Source: a virus. From it: a stretch of DNA of 40,527 nt. The stretch covers positions 1-40,527 of IMG/VR virus record IMGVR_UViG_3300042121_000052; one strand, written 5' to 3'. Position numbers and translations under genes: made by a program. Below are positions 23,486-29,783 of this stretch, piece by piece (the stretch's first letter is position 1; each line of letters begins with the position of its first letter). Under the pieces are notes generated by a model that was not told the origin of the DNA, did not search any database, and worked only from the letters and a program-made list of their open reading frames with translations.

Positions 23486-23516
23486 AAGTTTACACGGCTA
23501 GCCGTGTGATTGTCTA
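23486..23516 (-). promoter_or_regulatory. Promoter candidate with 16-bp palindromic operator
   Basis: On the minus strand TAGACA (-35) and TAAACT (-10) are 18 bases apart, and the spacer contains the perfect palindrome ACACGGCTAGCCGTGT (23492-23507). A dimeric regulator bound there would cover the promoter. It would drive the leftward genes 23443-21961. The -35 includes a TAGAC half-site (23512-23516) of the repressor operator family. Confidence 0.5.
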
Positions 23517-23603
23517 CTTATCTACGTACTTCCGTAACTACGTTTTTACGTGTTTAGTCGGTCACGTTCTCACGTATCCGCTTGGCTACGGACTTACGTA
23601 GCT
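23516..23603 (+). repeat. 8-bp-phased repeat array downstream of parB (parS-R-like)
   Basis: Consecutive 8-bp units from 23516: ACTTATCT, ACGTACTT, CCGTAACT, ACGTTTTT, ACGTGTTT, AGTCGGTC, ACGTTCTC, ACGTATCC, GCTTGGCT, ACGGACTT, ACGTAGCT. Eight-base phase is kept over 11 units; the last six lie within the 3' end of the ribbon-helix-helix gene. Position downstream of parB matches the parS-R site described for phage RedRock. The unit ACGTGTTT also occurs in the distal array at 2295. Confidence 0.72.
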
Positions 23604-23847
23604 CCGGGCTGTCGATCAGTTCCTCCACGAGGGCCCGGAACACTTCCACACTGGGGATCCTGGCCCGGCCGGTCGCGTCGGGCAGGGCCATGTCCTCCGG
23701 GAATGCCTTGACGGCCCGGTAGAGGTCCGGGGCAAGCTCCACGGTCATTTTCACGGGGTGGGAGCGTGGGGCCGGCGGCTTGGCCGGCTGCGCCGGTCGG
23801 GCCCCGAGTGCGGCGGCGCGGGCTTCGAGGCTGGTGGTCTTGCTCAT
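23554..23847 (-). CDS. parB: Ribbon-helix-helix ParB-like centromere-binding protein
   Basis: 97 residues. A disordered Ala/Pro-rich arm (residues 1-30) may stimulate ParA; then VKMTVELAPDLYRAVKAFPED, a beta strand plus helix typical of ribbon-helix-helix proteins, and SVEVFRALVEELIDSPEL. It is small and lacks the HTH of classic ParB, as in type Ib plasmid and actinophage partition systems. ATG 23847 overlaps the parA stop by 4 bases. It is expected to bind the 8-bp repeats at 23516-23603 (inside its own 3' end), 24502-24525 and perhaps 2255-2382. Confidence 0.83.
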   Translation of the reverse strand: MSKTTSLEARAAALGARPAQPAKPPAPRSHPVKMTVELAPDLYRAVKAFPEDMALPDATGRARIPSVEVFRALVEELIDSPELRKSVAKRIRENVTD

Positions 23848-24488
23848 GCGGTTTTCTCCAGTTCTTCGGCGGCGGACAGGTATCCGAACAGGTGCCCGGT
23901 CACGGGGGCGGTGTAGCTCTGGGCGAGCGGTTCGCGGCTGGGTATCTCGGCGGTGAGGACGTGCACGCCGGAGGATTCGAGGGCGCGGCGGATGACCTTG
24001 GTGCTCCGGGCGTTGCGCTTGGCCCGGTTGAACAGCACCCGGACCTCGGGCCCCGAGTCCCTGTGCGCGGCCGCCGTGGCGATCGCGGCCAGGTCGGGCG
24101 CGATGCTGTCCAGCTCCATCAGCGTGGGGGCCATGGGCACGACGACGGTGTCCGCGGCGCGCATGGCGGAGACGACGAGGCGGTGGGCTACGGGCTCGGC
24201 CTGGTCCCGGCCGGGCAGCTCATGGCTGGGCGGGGTGTCGATCACGACGACGTCGTAGCCTCGGCCGCGGGTGATGCCGGGCAGCTTGCGGTGCAGGGCC
24301 GGGTCCGGGAGCCACAGCACGGGCATGGGCCAGTCGGCTTGCTCGGCCCACTTGGTGGTTTTCTTCTGCGGGTCGGCGTCCACGACAAGGACGCTGAGGG
24401 ACATGGCGTGGAAGGCGTGGGCGAGGTAAGCAGTCGACGTCGTCTTGCCGCTGCCGCCCTTCAGGTTGGCCAGGGTGTACGTTTTCAT
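23844..24488 (-). CDS. parA: ParA partition ATPase
   Basis: 214 residues, small ParA/MinD type. Walker A KGGSGKTT (residues 10-17), Walker A' region VVDADPQKKTTKWAEQ, Walker B VVVIDTPPS, and late IPSREPLAQSY. No N-terminal HTH, so it is type Ib, where the small partner does autoregulation. With the ribbon-helix-helix gene and 8-bp repeats it makes a partition system that would keep the prophage as a low-copy plasmid. Its ATG at 24488 is preceded at 14-37 bases by three repeat units. Confidence 0.93.
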   Translation of the reverse strand: MKTYTLANLKGGSGKTTSTAYLAHAFHAMSLSVLVVDADPQKKTTKWAEQADWPMPVLWLPDPALHRKLPGITRGRGYDVVVIDTPPSHELPGRDQAEPVAHRLVVSAMRAADTVVVPMAPTLMELDSIAPDLAAIATAAAHRDSGPEVRVLFNRAKRNARSTKVIRRALESSGVHVLTAEIPSREPLAQSYTAPVTGHLFGYLSAAEELEKTA

Positions 24489-24501
24489 GCGGTCACCTTA
24501 T

Positions 24502-24525
24502 GCGTGTTTACGTGTTCACGGAACG
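24502..24525 (+). repeat. 8-bp repeat units upstream of parA (parS-L-like operator)
   Basis: GCGTGTTT, ACGTGTTC and ACGGAACG are consecutive 8-bp units starting 14 bases upstream of the parA start codon; GCGTGTCC at 24534 is in the same phase after one degenerate unit. In RedRock the upstream site mediates ParB repression of parAB. This copy has fewer units than the other two arrays, suiting an operator more than a centromere. Confidence 0.6.
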
Positions 24526-24857
24526 GGGCCTCGGCGTGTCCCGTGGAAGTTGCGGCGCGTCGTGCTTTTCGGGGCTGGTTTTTAAGAGAGCTGTGGGCCC
24601 CTCCTTCGCTTCGCTCAGTCGGGTCCTTAACTCCCAATCCAAACGTCACCCGCCTAGCACCTATAGACCGCCCCCGAAATGAGGGCAGTCTGTGCTCATG
24701 GTTGGCGCTCGATCGTTGCGCCGTCCCTGGGGCACCCGCCGGGGACATGATGTGTTTTAGGTGCGGCCTCTGAGCTTGTTTCCGCGGCTTTGCAATTGCC
24801 GGGGCGGGATGCCAGACGAGGAAATCCCGTAACGTCGTAGGGACTCCCGGCGGGCAC

Positions 24858-24893
24858 AAAAAAAATAGCCGGGAGCTTGAACGCTCGCCGACT
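24858..24893 (-). terminator. Leftward intrinsic terminator with T8 run
   Basis: On the minus strand the arms at 24893-24883 and 24876-24867 (AGTCGGCGAGC / GCTCCCGGCT) pair with one bulge around GTTCAA, followed by TATTTTTTTT. This is the clearest intrinsic terminator in the leftward region, yet no protein gene lies between it and the repressor terminator at 25068, so it should end a non-coding transcript. Confidence 0.72.
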
Positions 24894-25018
24894 CGGGGTT
24901 CCGGAACCGTGGACTGGTAAACTCGTACACGGAGGCGGATAGTTCAGAGCCGTAATCTGAACGTTCTAGCTTAGGAAGCTCTCAGACTTGCCGGTCTGGG
25001 AGCTTCTGCCACTTCTGG
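24858..25018 (-). ncRNA. Candidate structured small RNA between repressor and parA
   Basis: About 160 bases transcribed leftward. A possible promoter has TTGGAA (plus-strand 25047-25052) and TAAGCT (25025-25030) 16 bases apart. The body folds into successive hairpins: 24976-24987 with 24994-25005 (12 bp, one G-U), GTTCAGA/TCTGAAC (24942-24948, 24956-24962), the palindrome GGTTCCGGAACC (24897-24908), and the terminator. No open frame fits. It may regulate plasmid copy number, immunity or parA; that part is inference, and the promoter is weak. Confidence 0.42.
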
Positions 25019-25067
25019 AACCTTAGCTTAAATTCCAGCCATGTAATTCCAACGCGCCGAAAACGAC

Positions 25068-25103
25068 AGGGCCCGGTTCCCCATTCGAGGGGAACCGGGC
25101 CCT
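25068..25103 (-). terminator. Terminator downstream of the repressor gene
   Basis: Perfect 15-bp inverted repeat AGGGCCCGGTTCCCC (25068-25082) and GGGGAACCGGGCCCT (25089-25103) with loop ATTCGA. On the minus strand it is followed by GTCGTTTTCGG. It begins 20 bases after the repressor stop codon. Confidence 0.88.
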
Positions 25104-25122
25104 GATCTTGCGCTTGCGCCCT

Positions 25123-25533
25123 TTAGCCGGCCTTGGGCAGCCGGTGCCGTGACGTCAGGGATTGGATCACGGCAAACACGGTTTCGAGGTCGTCGTTGCT
25201 GAGGTCGCGGAGGGCGGCCACCACGAGGTCGAGGCGCTGCTCGCCGCTGTAGTCCTCGGGGGTGATCCCGGCGGAGGCCATGGCGGCCTGCTGGATCACG
25301 CGCAGCGGTACGCCGATGCCCTTGGCCAGGCGTTCGAGGGTGTCCACGCGGGGCATGTGGTTCTGCGTGGTGTTGGCGAGCTGCCCGATTTTCGCCTTCG
25401 ACAGTTCGGCGCGCCGGGCGATGGTTGCGTATGACTCGCCGGTGCGGTCCTGGTGCGATCGGATCAAGTCCGAGAGCGTCACCGGGGCCACCTGCGTATC
25501 TCGATCGTCATGCGTCATTGGTCGGTTCTCCAT
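25123..25533 (-). CDS. Immunity-type repressor (HTH)
   Basis: 136 residues. An XRE-type HTH covers about residues 20-80: TLSDLIRSHQDRTGESYATIARRAELSKAKIGQLAN, then DTLERLAKGIGVPLRVIQQAAM. The C-terminal 50 residues (QRLDLVVAALRDLSNDDLETVFAVIQSLTSRH) look like a dimerising helix pair as in other actinophage repressors. No LexA-like peptidase part, so induction would not use RecA cleavage. It is divergent from the Cro-like gene with operators GTCTA-N7-TAGAC between. GGGGGA precedes ATG 25533. Confidence 0.82.
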   Translation of the reverse strand: MENRPMTHDDRDTQVAPVTLSDLIRSHQDRTGESYATIARRAELSKAKIGQLANTTQNHMPRVDTLERLAKGIGVPLRVIQQAAMASAGITPEDYSGEQRLDLVVAALRDLSNDDLETVFAVIQSLTSRHRLPKAG

Positions 25534-25564
25534 GTTTCGTCCCCCTGTGGTTGGTCGCTGCTGA

Positions 25565-25593
25565 GTCTATAACTTGTAGACGGTGAGCGTCTA
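25565..25593. promoter_or_regulatory. Operator OL-like: GTCTA-N7-TAGAC-N7-GTCTA
   Basis: GTCTATAACTTGTAGAC (25565-25581) is a perfect 5-bp inverted repeat with 7-base spacer; a third half-site GTCTA follows at 25589-25593 with the same 7-base gap, so half-sites recur every 12 bases. It lies 32 bases upstream of the repressor start and probably controls the repressor promoter. A lone TAGAC lies at 25624. Confidence 0.68.
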
Positions 25594-25693
25594 GCGTTCC
25601 ATTACCCGGCGGGTCGGACATTTTAGACGCGGCGACGAGTGTTGGACGGGGCCGGGGATGGACGTTGTCGGTGGTCACTGCTATGGTCGGGGC

Positions 25694-25732
25694 GTCTAAA
25701 GAGTTTAGACGAACGGGGCGGAAGGTTTAGAC
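25694..25732. promoter_or_regulatory. Operator OR-like upstream of the Cro-like gene
   Basis: GTCTAAAGAGTTTAGAC (25694-25710) is a perfect copy of the 17-bp operator pattern, followed by TAGAC at 25728-25732, only 3 bases before the GTG start of the Cro-like gene. Binding here would block the rightward early promoter. Confidence 0.68.
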
Positions 25733-25735
25733 GAC

Positions 25736-26014
25736 GTGGGAAACGTTCGAGACGGGGTGAAGGTGTTCATCCAGCCGCTGCCGGGCGAAGGCGCGGACCC
25801 GGAAACCGGCCTTCCGACAGCATTGCGGCTGGCCATGGACTCGGCCGGCGTCGGCGTGTGGGTCCTGGAGCGGCGCTCCGGGGTGTCGCACCAGACGATT
25901 GCGAACCTGGCGAACGGCAAGGGCGGCATCGAACGGCGGAAGGCGGCTGACATTGCCGCGGCCCTCGGGGTCCCGGTGACGGAGCTGTTCCAGCATTCGG
26001 TGGACCCGGCATGA
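25736..26014 (+). CDS. Cro/CI-like helix-turn-helix regulator
   Basis: 92 residues. HTH: LPTALRLAMDSAGVGVWVLERRSGVSHQTIANLANGKGG then KAADIAAALGVPVTELFQ, a compact XRE fold without a C-terminal domain. First rightward early gene, divergent from the repressor, so the likely Cro counterpart that commits to lytic growth. GTG 25736; GAAGG is about 10 bases upstream. Its stop overlaps the exonuclease start (ATGA). Confidence 0.8.
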   Translation: MGNVRDGVKVFIQPLPGEGADPETGLPTALRLAMDSAGVGVWVLERRSGVSHQTIANLANGKGGIERRKAADIAAALGVPVTELFQHSVDPA

Positions 26015-27027
26015 GAACGGACGGCGTCCCGGAGGGGGTGGGCGGGGTCCTGGTCCTGCCGGCCTCGGCGTACCGGCGGGACCGGCCGCGCTGGCTGCGG
26101 GCCCGCCGGTACGGGCTCGGGGCCTCGGACACGGCCGCGGTCCTGGGCCTCTCGGAGTACCGGACGGCCCTGGACGTGTGGCTGGACAAGACGGCGGAGG
26201 CGGACCCGGACGACTCGGACGTCTCGGACGCGGCCCGCTACGGGCACCTGCTCGAGGGGCCGGTCGCGCGGGACACGGTCCGCCGGTACCCGGAGCTGGG
26301 CAAGCTGGTTCCCACGCCGGGACTGCTGGCCCATCCGGACTTCCCCTGGATGCTGGCGACGGTGGACTACTGCCTCGCGCCGCGCGGGCGCCGGGGTGCC
26401 CCGGTGTCGGCGCTGCTGGAGGTCAAGACAACCTCGGACGAGGCGTACCGGCGCAAATGGATTGGCGGGGTGCCGCCGGCCTCGGTGCAGGTCCAGTGCC
26501 AGCAACAGCTCGCGGTCACGGGCCTGGACACGGCGTGGGTGACCTGCTGGAAGCGCGGATCCGCGTCCCTGGCCGAACCGTACCCGGTGGCCCGGGACCC
26601 CCGGGTGATCGGGCAGATTATCGGCTATGCCGGTGCCTGGTGGGCCCGGCACATGATCGGCGGCGTACGGCCGGAGCCGGTGTTCGAGGACGCCGGGAAG
26701 CTCGCCGAACTGTTCCCGGCGGACCCGGCGGCGGACGCGCTGCAGGCGACTCCGGAACTGGAGGACACGTTCGCGGCGCTGCTGGACGCGCGGGCCAGGA
26801 TGCGGGCCGCGGAGGACGACATGGCGGCGGCGAAATTCCGGATCCAGGCCGCGCTCGGGGAACGGACCGCCCTGGCTTCGGCCGCGGGCGAGGTCCTGGT
26901 GACCTGGAATGCGGTGACGTCCCGGCGGTGGGACACGAAGGCGCTGGCCGCGGACCATCCGGAGCTGGCAGAGCATTACCGGCCGGCGAAAACGTCCCGG
27001 TCGTTCCTGGTCAAGGCGGAGGACTAA
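26011..27027 (+). CDS. YqaJ-family recombination exonuclease
   Basis: 338 residues, lambda-exonuclease-like (PD-(D/E)XK). RRYGLGASDTAAVLGLSEYRTALDVW and YGHLLEGPVARDTV at the N terminus, active-site LATVDYCLAP (Asp) and ALLEVKTT (E-x-K), then VQVQCQQQLAVTG, all standard YqaJ. It digests one DNA strand to make substrate for the RecT annealing protein encoded next, 4 bases downstream. A helical C-terminal part (TPELEDTFAALLDARARMRAAEDD) is also usual. Confidence 0.92.
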   Translation: MRTDGVPEGVGGVLVLPASAYRRDRPRWLRARRYGLGASDTAAVLGLSEYRTALDVWLDKTAEADPDDSDVSDAARYGHLLEGPVARDTVRRYPELGKLVPTPGLLAHPDFPWMLATVDYCLAPRGRRGAPVSALLEVKTTSDEAYRRKWIGGVPPASVQVQCQQQLAVTGLDTAWVTCWKRGSASLAEPYPVARDPRVIGQIIGYAGAWWARHMIGGVRPEPVFEDAGKLAELFPADPAADALQATPELEDTFAALLDARARMRAAEDDMAAAKFRIQAALGERTALASAAGEVLVTWNAVTSRRWDTKALAADHPELAEHYRPAKTSRSFLVKAED

Positions 27028-27031
27028 AAAC

Positions 27032-27817
27032 ATGAGCGAACCGGCAGGGGTCGAACTGTCGTCGGCGATCGCGGCGAAGCAGACGGCCGCGGGCAAGGCA
27101 ACGGCCGTGGACTTGGTGGCGTCCATGGCGGCGGAATTCGGCAAGGCGCTGCCCCCCGAAATGTCCCCGGAGAAATTCGTCCGGGACGCGATCACGGAAC
27201 TGCGGCAGCACCCGGAACTGCAAGCGTGCACGGGGACGTCCCTGCTGGGGGCGTTCATGACGGCGGCCCGGCTCGGGCTGGAGGTCGGCGGGCCGCTGGG
27301 GCACTTCTACCTGACGCCGCGGAACGTGAAAAACCGGGGCACCGGTGAGCACGAGCGGCAGGTCGTCCCCATCGTGGGATACCGGGGCCTGATCGAGCTG
27401 GCGCGCCGGGCCGGGGTCGGGGCGGTCAAGGCGTCCGTGGTCTACGAAGGGGATACGTTCCGGGAAGGTGCCAACTCCGAACGCGGGCCGTACTTCGATT
27501 TTGACAAGGTGCCCGGCGGGCCGGCCGGCCGGAAGCGGCTGGGCGTCGTGGCCTCGGCCCGGCTCGCCGGCGGGGACGTCCAGTACGTGTTCCTGACCAT
27601 GGACGAGGTCATGGCCCGGAAGGCGCGCGGCGCGGCCGGGGACTCGGGGCCGTGGAAAACGGACGAGGAGGCCATGATCCGCAAAACGGCCCTCCGGGCC
27701 CTGGCCGCGGAGCTGCCCCAGTCCTCGGCCCTGGCCCTGGCGCGGGCCGTGGACGAACAGGTCCAGACGTACCGGCCCGGGGACGTGGACACGGCCACGG
27801 GGGAACTGACGTCATGA
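27032..27817 (+). CDS. recT: RecT-family single-strand annealing protein
   Basis: 261 residues. MSPEKFVRDAITELRQHPELQACTG, SLLGAFMTAARLGLEVGGPLGHFYL, VVPIVGYRGLIELARRAG and WKTDEEAMIRKTALRALAAELP form the full RecT signature. It pairs with the upstream YqaJ nuclease for recombination-dependent replication or circularisation. ATG 27032; the stop overlaps the cytosine methyltransferase start (ATGA). Confidence 0.95.
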   Translation: MSEPAGVELSSAIAAKQTAAGKATAVDLVASMAAEFGKALPPEMSPEKFVRDAITELRQHPELQACTGTSLLGAFMTAARLGLEVGGPLGHFYLTPRNVKNRGTGEHERQVVPIVGYRGLIELARRAGVGAVKASVVYEGDTFREGANSERGPYFDFDKVPGGPAGRKRLGVVASARLAGGDVQYVFLTMDEVMARKARGAAGDSGPWKTDEEAMIRKTALRALAAELPQSSALALARAVDEQVQTYRPGDVDTATGELTS

Positions 27818-28386
27818 CGCTGACCGTGGGCGAGCTGTGCGCCGGGTACGGCGGGCTGGGCCGTGCCGTGGAGCAGGTGTTCGGCGCGGAGCTGCGCTGG
27901 TACTCGGAATTCGACCCGGCGCCCTCGGCGATCATGGCCCATCACTGGCCCGGCGTGCCGAACCTGGGCGACATGACGGCCGTGGACTGGGCGGCGGTGG
28001 AACCGGTGGACGTCCTGTCCGGCGGGACCCCCTGCCAGGACCTGTCCCACGCCGGGCGGCGGGCGGGCATGACGGAGGGGACCCGGTCGAATCTCTGGGT
28101 CGCCATGCGGGAAGCGATCGCGGTGATCCGGCCGCGGCGGGTGGTGTGGGAGAACGTGAGAGGAGCCTATAGTGCGGCAGCCGATAGCGCAGTGGAATTC
28201 TGCCCGGGATGTATGGGAGACGCCGGGGACGGCGAGCCTGTTCTGCGGGCACTTGGCCGCGTACTCGGGGACCTTTCCGACCTCGGGTATGACGCGCAAT
28301 GGCGCGGCCTTCGAGCTTCCGACGTGGGAGCCCCGCATGCCCGGTTCCGGGTCTTTGTCTCTGCTACGGACTCCCTGCGCGGCTGA
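27814..28386 (+). CDS. DNA cytosine-5 methyltransferase, catalytic (alpha) part
   Basis: 190 residues with motif I LCAGYGGLG, motif II-III, the catalytic GGTPCQDLS (motif IV, Cys nucleophile), WENVRGAY (VI) and the QWRGLRASDVGAPHARFRVFV block (VIII). The chain stops right after motif VIII; the target-recognition region and motifs IX-X are missing and appear in the overlapping frame 28172-29137. ATG 27814 overlaps the RecT stop by 4 bases. A two-subunit C5 enzyme, as known for M.AquI, is the likely arrangement. It would modify phage DNA against host restriction. Confidence 0.88.
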   Translation: MTLTVGELCAGYGGLGRAVEQVFGAELRWYSEFDPAPSAIMAHHWPGVPNLGDMTAVDWAAVEPVDVLSGGTPCQDLSHAGRRAGMTEGTRSNLWVAMREAIAVIRPRRVVWENVRGAYSAAADSAVEFCPGCMGDAGDGEPVLRALGRVLGDLSDLGYDAQWRGLRASDVGAPHARFRVFVSATDSLRG

Positions 28387-29137
28387 GGCTGAGGGCGGGC
28401 CGCGCAATCCGGACCGGCCCGGGGCCACGATGCGCCTGTCGGATCAGGTCCGGGAGGAAACTGCGGCCGGGCGGCTGCTGCCCACGCCGGAGGCCAAACT
28501 GTCGGACGCCGGCCCGGACTTCGCGCGGGCCGGCCGGGAAGGCTCCGGCGGGAATGATCTGGTCACGGCGCTGGCGTTGCTGCCCACGGTTACTGTGCAG
28601 GACGGCAAGAACACGGGCGGGCCGTCACAGTTCGAGCGGAACACGCCGCCGCTGAACACGGCCGTCCTTATGCTGCCCACGCCTCGGGCTTCGGACGGGG
28701 ACAAGGGCGGGCCGAACCAACGCGGCAGCAAGGGCGATCTGACCCTGCCCTCGGCGGCGGTGCTGCTCCAGACTCCCAGCGTGGCCGATGCCCTGGGCGG
28801 GCACCTGACCCGGGGCGGGGACCGCGCCGGGGAGGTGCTGTTGCCGGGCCAGGCGCAGGACATGGCGGTCGGCTGGGGCGAGTACGAGGCGGCGATCCGG
28901 CGCTGGGAAGCGGTGATGGGCCCGGCCCCGAGTCCCGTCGTCCCGGGTCCCCGGGGCGGGCCCCGGCTCTCGCCGATGTTCACGGAATGGATGATGGGGC
29001 AGCCGGCGGGCTGGATCACGGACCCGGCGATCGGGATCAGCCGCAACGAGCAAATCAAGGCGTGCGGGAACGGGGTAGTGACCCAGCAGGCCGTCGCCGC
29101 CCTGGCGGACATGCTCGAGGCGGAGGCGGCGGCATGA
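28172..29137 (+). CDS. Target-recognition/C-terminal (beta) part of the cytosine methyltransferase
   Basis: 321 residues in a frame overlapping the catalytic ORF by 215 bases. It begins MRQPIAQWNSARDVWETPGTASLFC and YSGTFPTSGMTRNGAAFELPTWEP, has repeated LPTP motifs (LLPTPEAKLSD, LLPTVTVQDG, LPTPRASDGDKGG, LQTPSVADALGG), and ends with RLSPMFTEWMMGQPAGWI (motif IX-like) and ACGNGVVTQQAVAAL (motif X). GAGAGGAG (28157-28164), inside the motif VI codons, is a strong ribosome site for GTG 28172, so it is separately translated. Partnership with the upstream ORF is inferred. Confidence 0.78.
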   Translation: MRQPIAQWNSARDVWETPGTASLFCGHLAAYSGTFPTSGMTRNGAAFELPTWEPRMPGSGSLSLLRTPCAAEAEGGPRNPDRPGATMRLSDQVREETAAGRLLPTPEAKLSDAGPDFARAGREGSGGNDLVTALALLPTVTVQDGKNTGGPSQFERNTPPLNTAVLMLPTPRASDGDKGGPNQRGSKGDLTLPSAAVLLQTPSVADALGGHLTRGGDRAGEVLLPGQAQDMAVGWGEYEAAIRRWEAVMGPAPSPVVPGPRGGPRLSPMFTEWMMGQPAGWITDPAIGISRNEQIKACGNGVVTQQAVAALADMLEAEAAA

Positions 29138-29286
29138 ACGTCACGCCGTACATGGTCCTCGAGCTGCTGCAACTGCTCGCCGCCGCGCTGTTGGCCGCCC
29201 TGGTCGCGCTGGCCCTGGCCGGGCTGATCGGTGTGCTGCTGCTGGCCGGGCTGGCGTGGCTGTCCGGGCGGAGGCGGGCACGGTGA
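29134..29286 (+). CDS. Small membrane protein
   Basis: 50 residues: VTPYMVLELLQLLAAALLAALVALALAGLIGVLLLAGLAW forms one long or two short membrane helices, ending SGRRRAR, a basic inside anchor. ATG 29134 overlaps the methyltransferase stop and its own stop overlaps the next start, both by 4 bases, which supports it as a real gene. Function unknown. Confidence 0.65.
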   Translation: MNVTPYMVLELLQLLAAALLAALVALALAGLIGVLLLAGLAWLSGRRRAR

Positions 29287-29783
29287 CGGCGGCGGTGACG
29301 GTGACGACGTCGGAACCGCGGGTGATGTTCACGGCCGCCGGCACGCCCATCCCGCAGGGCTCGAAAAAAGCGTTCCGGCACTCCAAGACGGGCGCCGTGG
29401 TGGTCCTGGACGACAATCCGCGGCTGGCCGGGTGGCGGGAGCTGGTGGCGTTCGAGGCGCGCCGGGCCATGGCGGCGGGCCCGGTCCGGCTGTCCGGGGC
29501 GTGCCTGGTGTTCATGCGGTTCTACCTGCCCCGGCCCGCCGGGCACTACGGGACCGGCCGGAACGCCGGCACGCTGCGGCCCTCGGCCCCGAAATGGCCC
29601 GCCGTGAAACCGGACCTGGACAAGCTCGAACGCGCCGTCCTGGACTCGCTCACGGCCGCCGGGGTGTGGAGCGATGACGCGGTGTGTTGCGCGGCCGTGG
29701 GCTGGAAACACTACGCGGACGACCACCCTGCCGGGGTGTTCGTGTCCGTGGCCGAACTGGGCTGGGCGGAGGAGGGGCTGTGA
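29283..29783 (+). CDS. rusA: RusA-like Holliday junction resolvase
   Basis: 166 residues. VMFTAAGTPIPQGSKKAF at the N terminus, FYLPRPAGHYG, then the acidic core WPAVKPDLDKLERAVLDSLTAAGVWSDDAVCCAAVGWKHYA, the D-x-D...D...D pattern of RusA catalytic residues. It cuts branched DNA made during recombination and replication, in keeping with YqaJ/RecT nearby. GTG 29283 overlaps the previous stop (GTGA). Confidence 0.92.
   Translation: MTAAVTVTTSEPRVMFTAAGTPIPQGSKKAFRHSKTGAVVVLDDNPRLAGWRELVAFEARRAMAAGPVRLSGACLVFMRFYLPRPAGHYGTGRNAGTLRPSAPKWPAVKPDLDKLERAVLDSLTAAGVWSDDAVCCAAVGWKHYADDHPAGVFVSVAELGWAEEGL

Larger units (their letters stand above)
24489..25067. other. Gene-poor stretch between parA and repressor
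   Basis: About 580 bases without a convincing gene. From right to left it holds a probable small RNA (25018-24858) with its own terminator, a mixed-sequence segment (24545-24857), and the parS-L-like repeats. The middle segment includes TAGAC (24664-24668), possibly part of the parA promoter, and a GC stem (GGACCC...GGGCCC, minus strand, 24592-24623). Plasmid origins or incompatibility elements are often placed in such gaps beside parA, but no iterons are visible here. Confidence 0.5.

Noticed and set aside
24485-24859. 124-codon minus-strand frame between the T8 terminator and parA, with its stop overlapping the parA start
   Set aside because: Its start codon sits directly behind the terminator T-run with no ribosome site, its composition is low-complexity and basic without domain features, and it covers the parS-L-like repeats. 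The ATGA overlap with parA is suggestive but not enough.
24935-25010. Possible tRNA (GGAGGCGGATAGTTCAGA looked like a D-arm)
   Set aside because: No acceptor stem closes the fold and no TTCRA T-loop is in the right place; the hairpins are better explained as a different small RNA.
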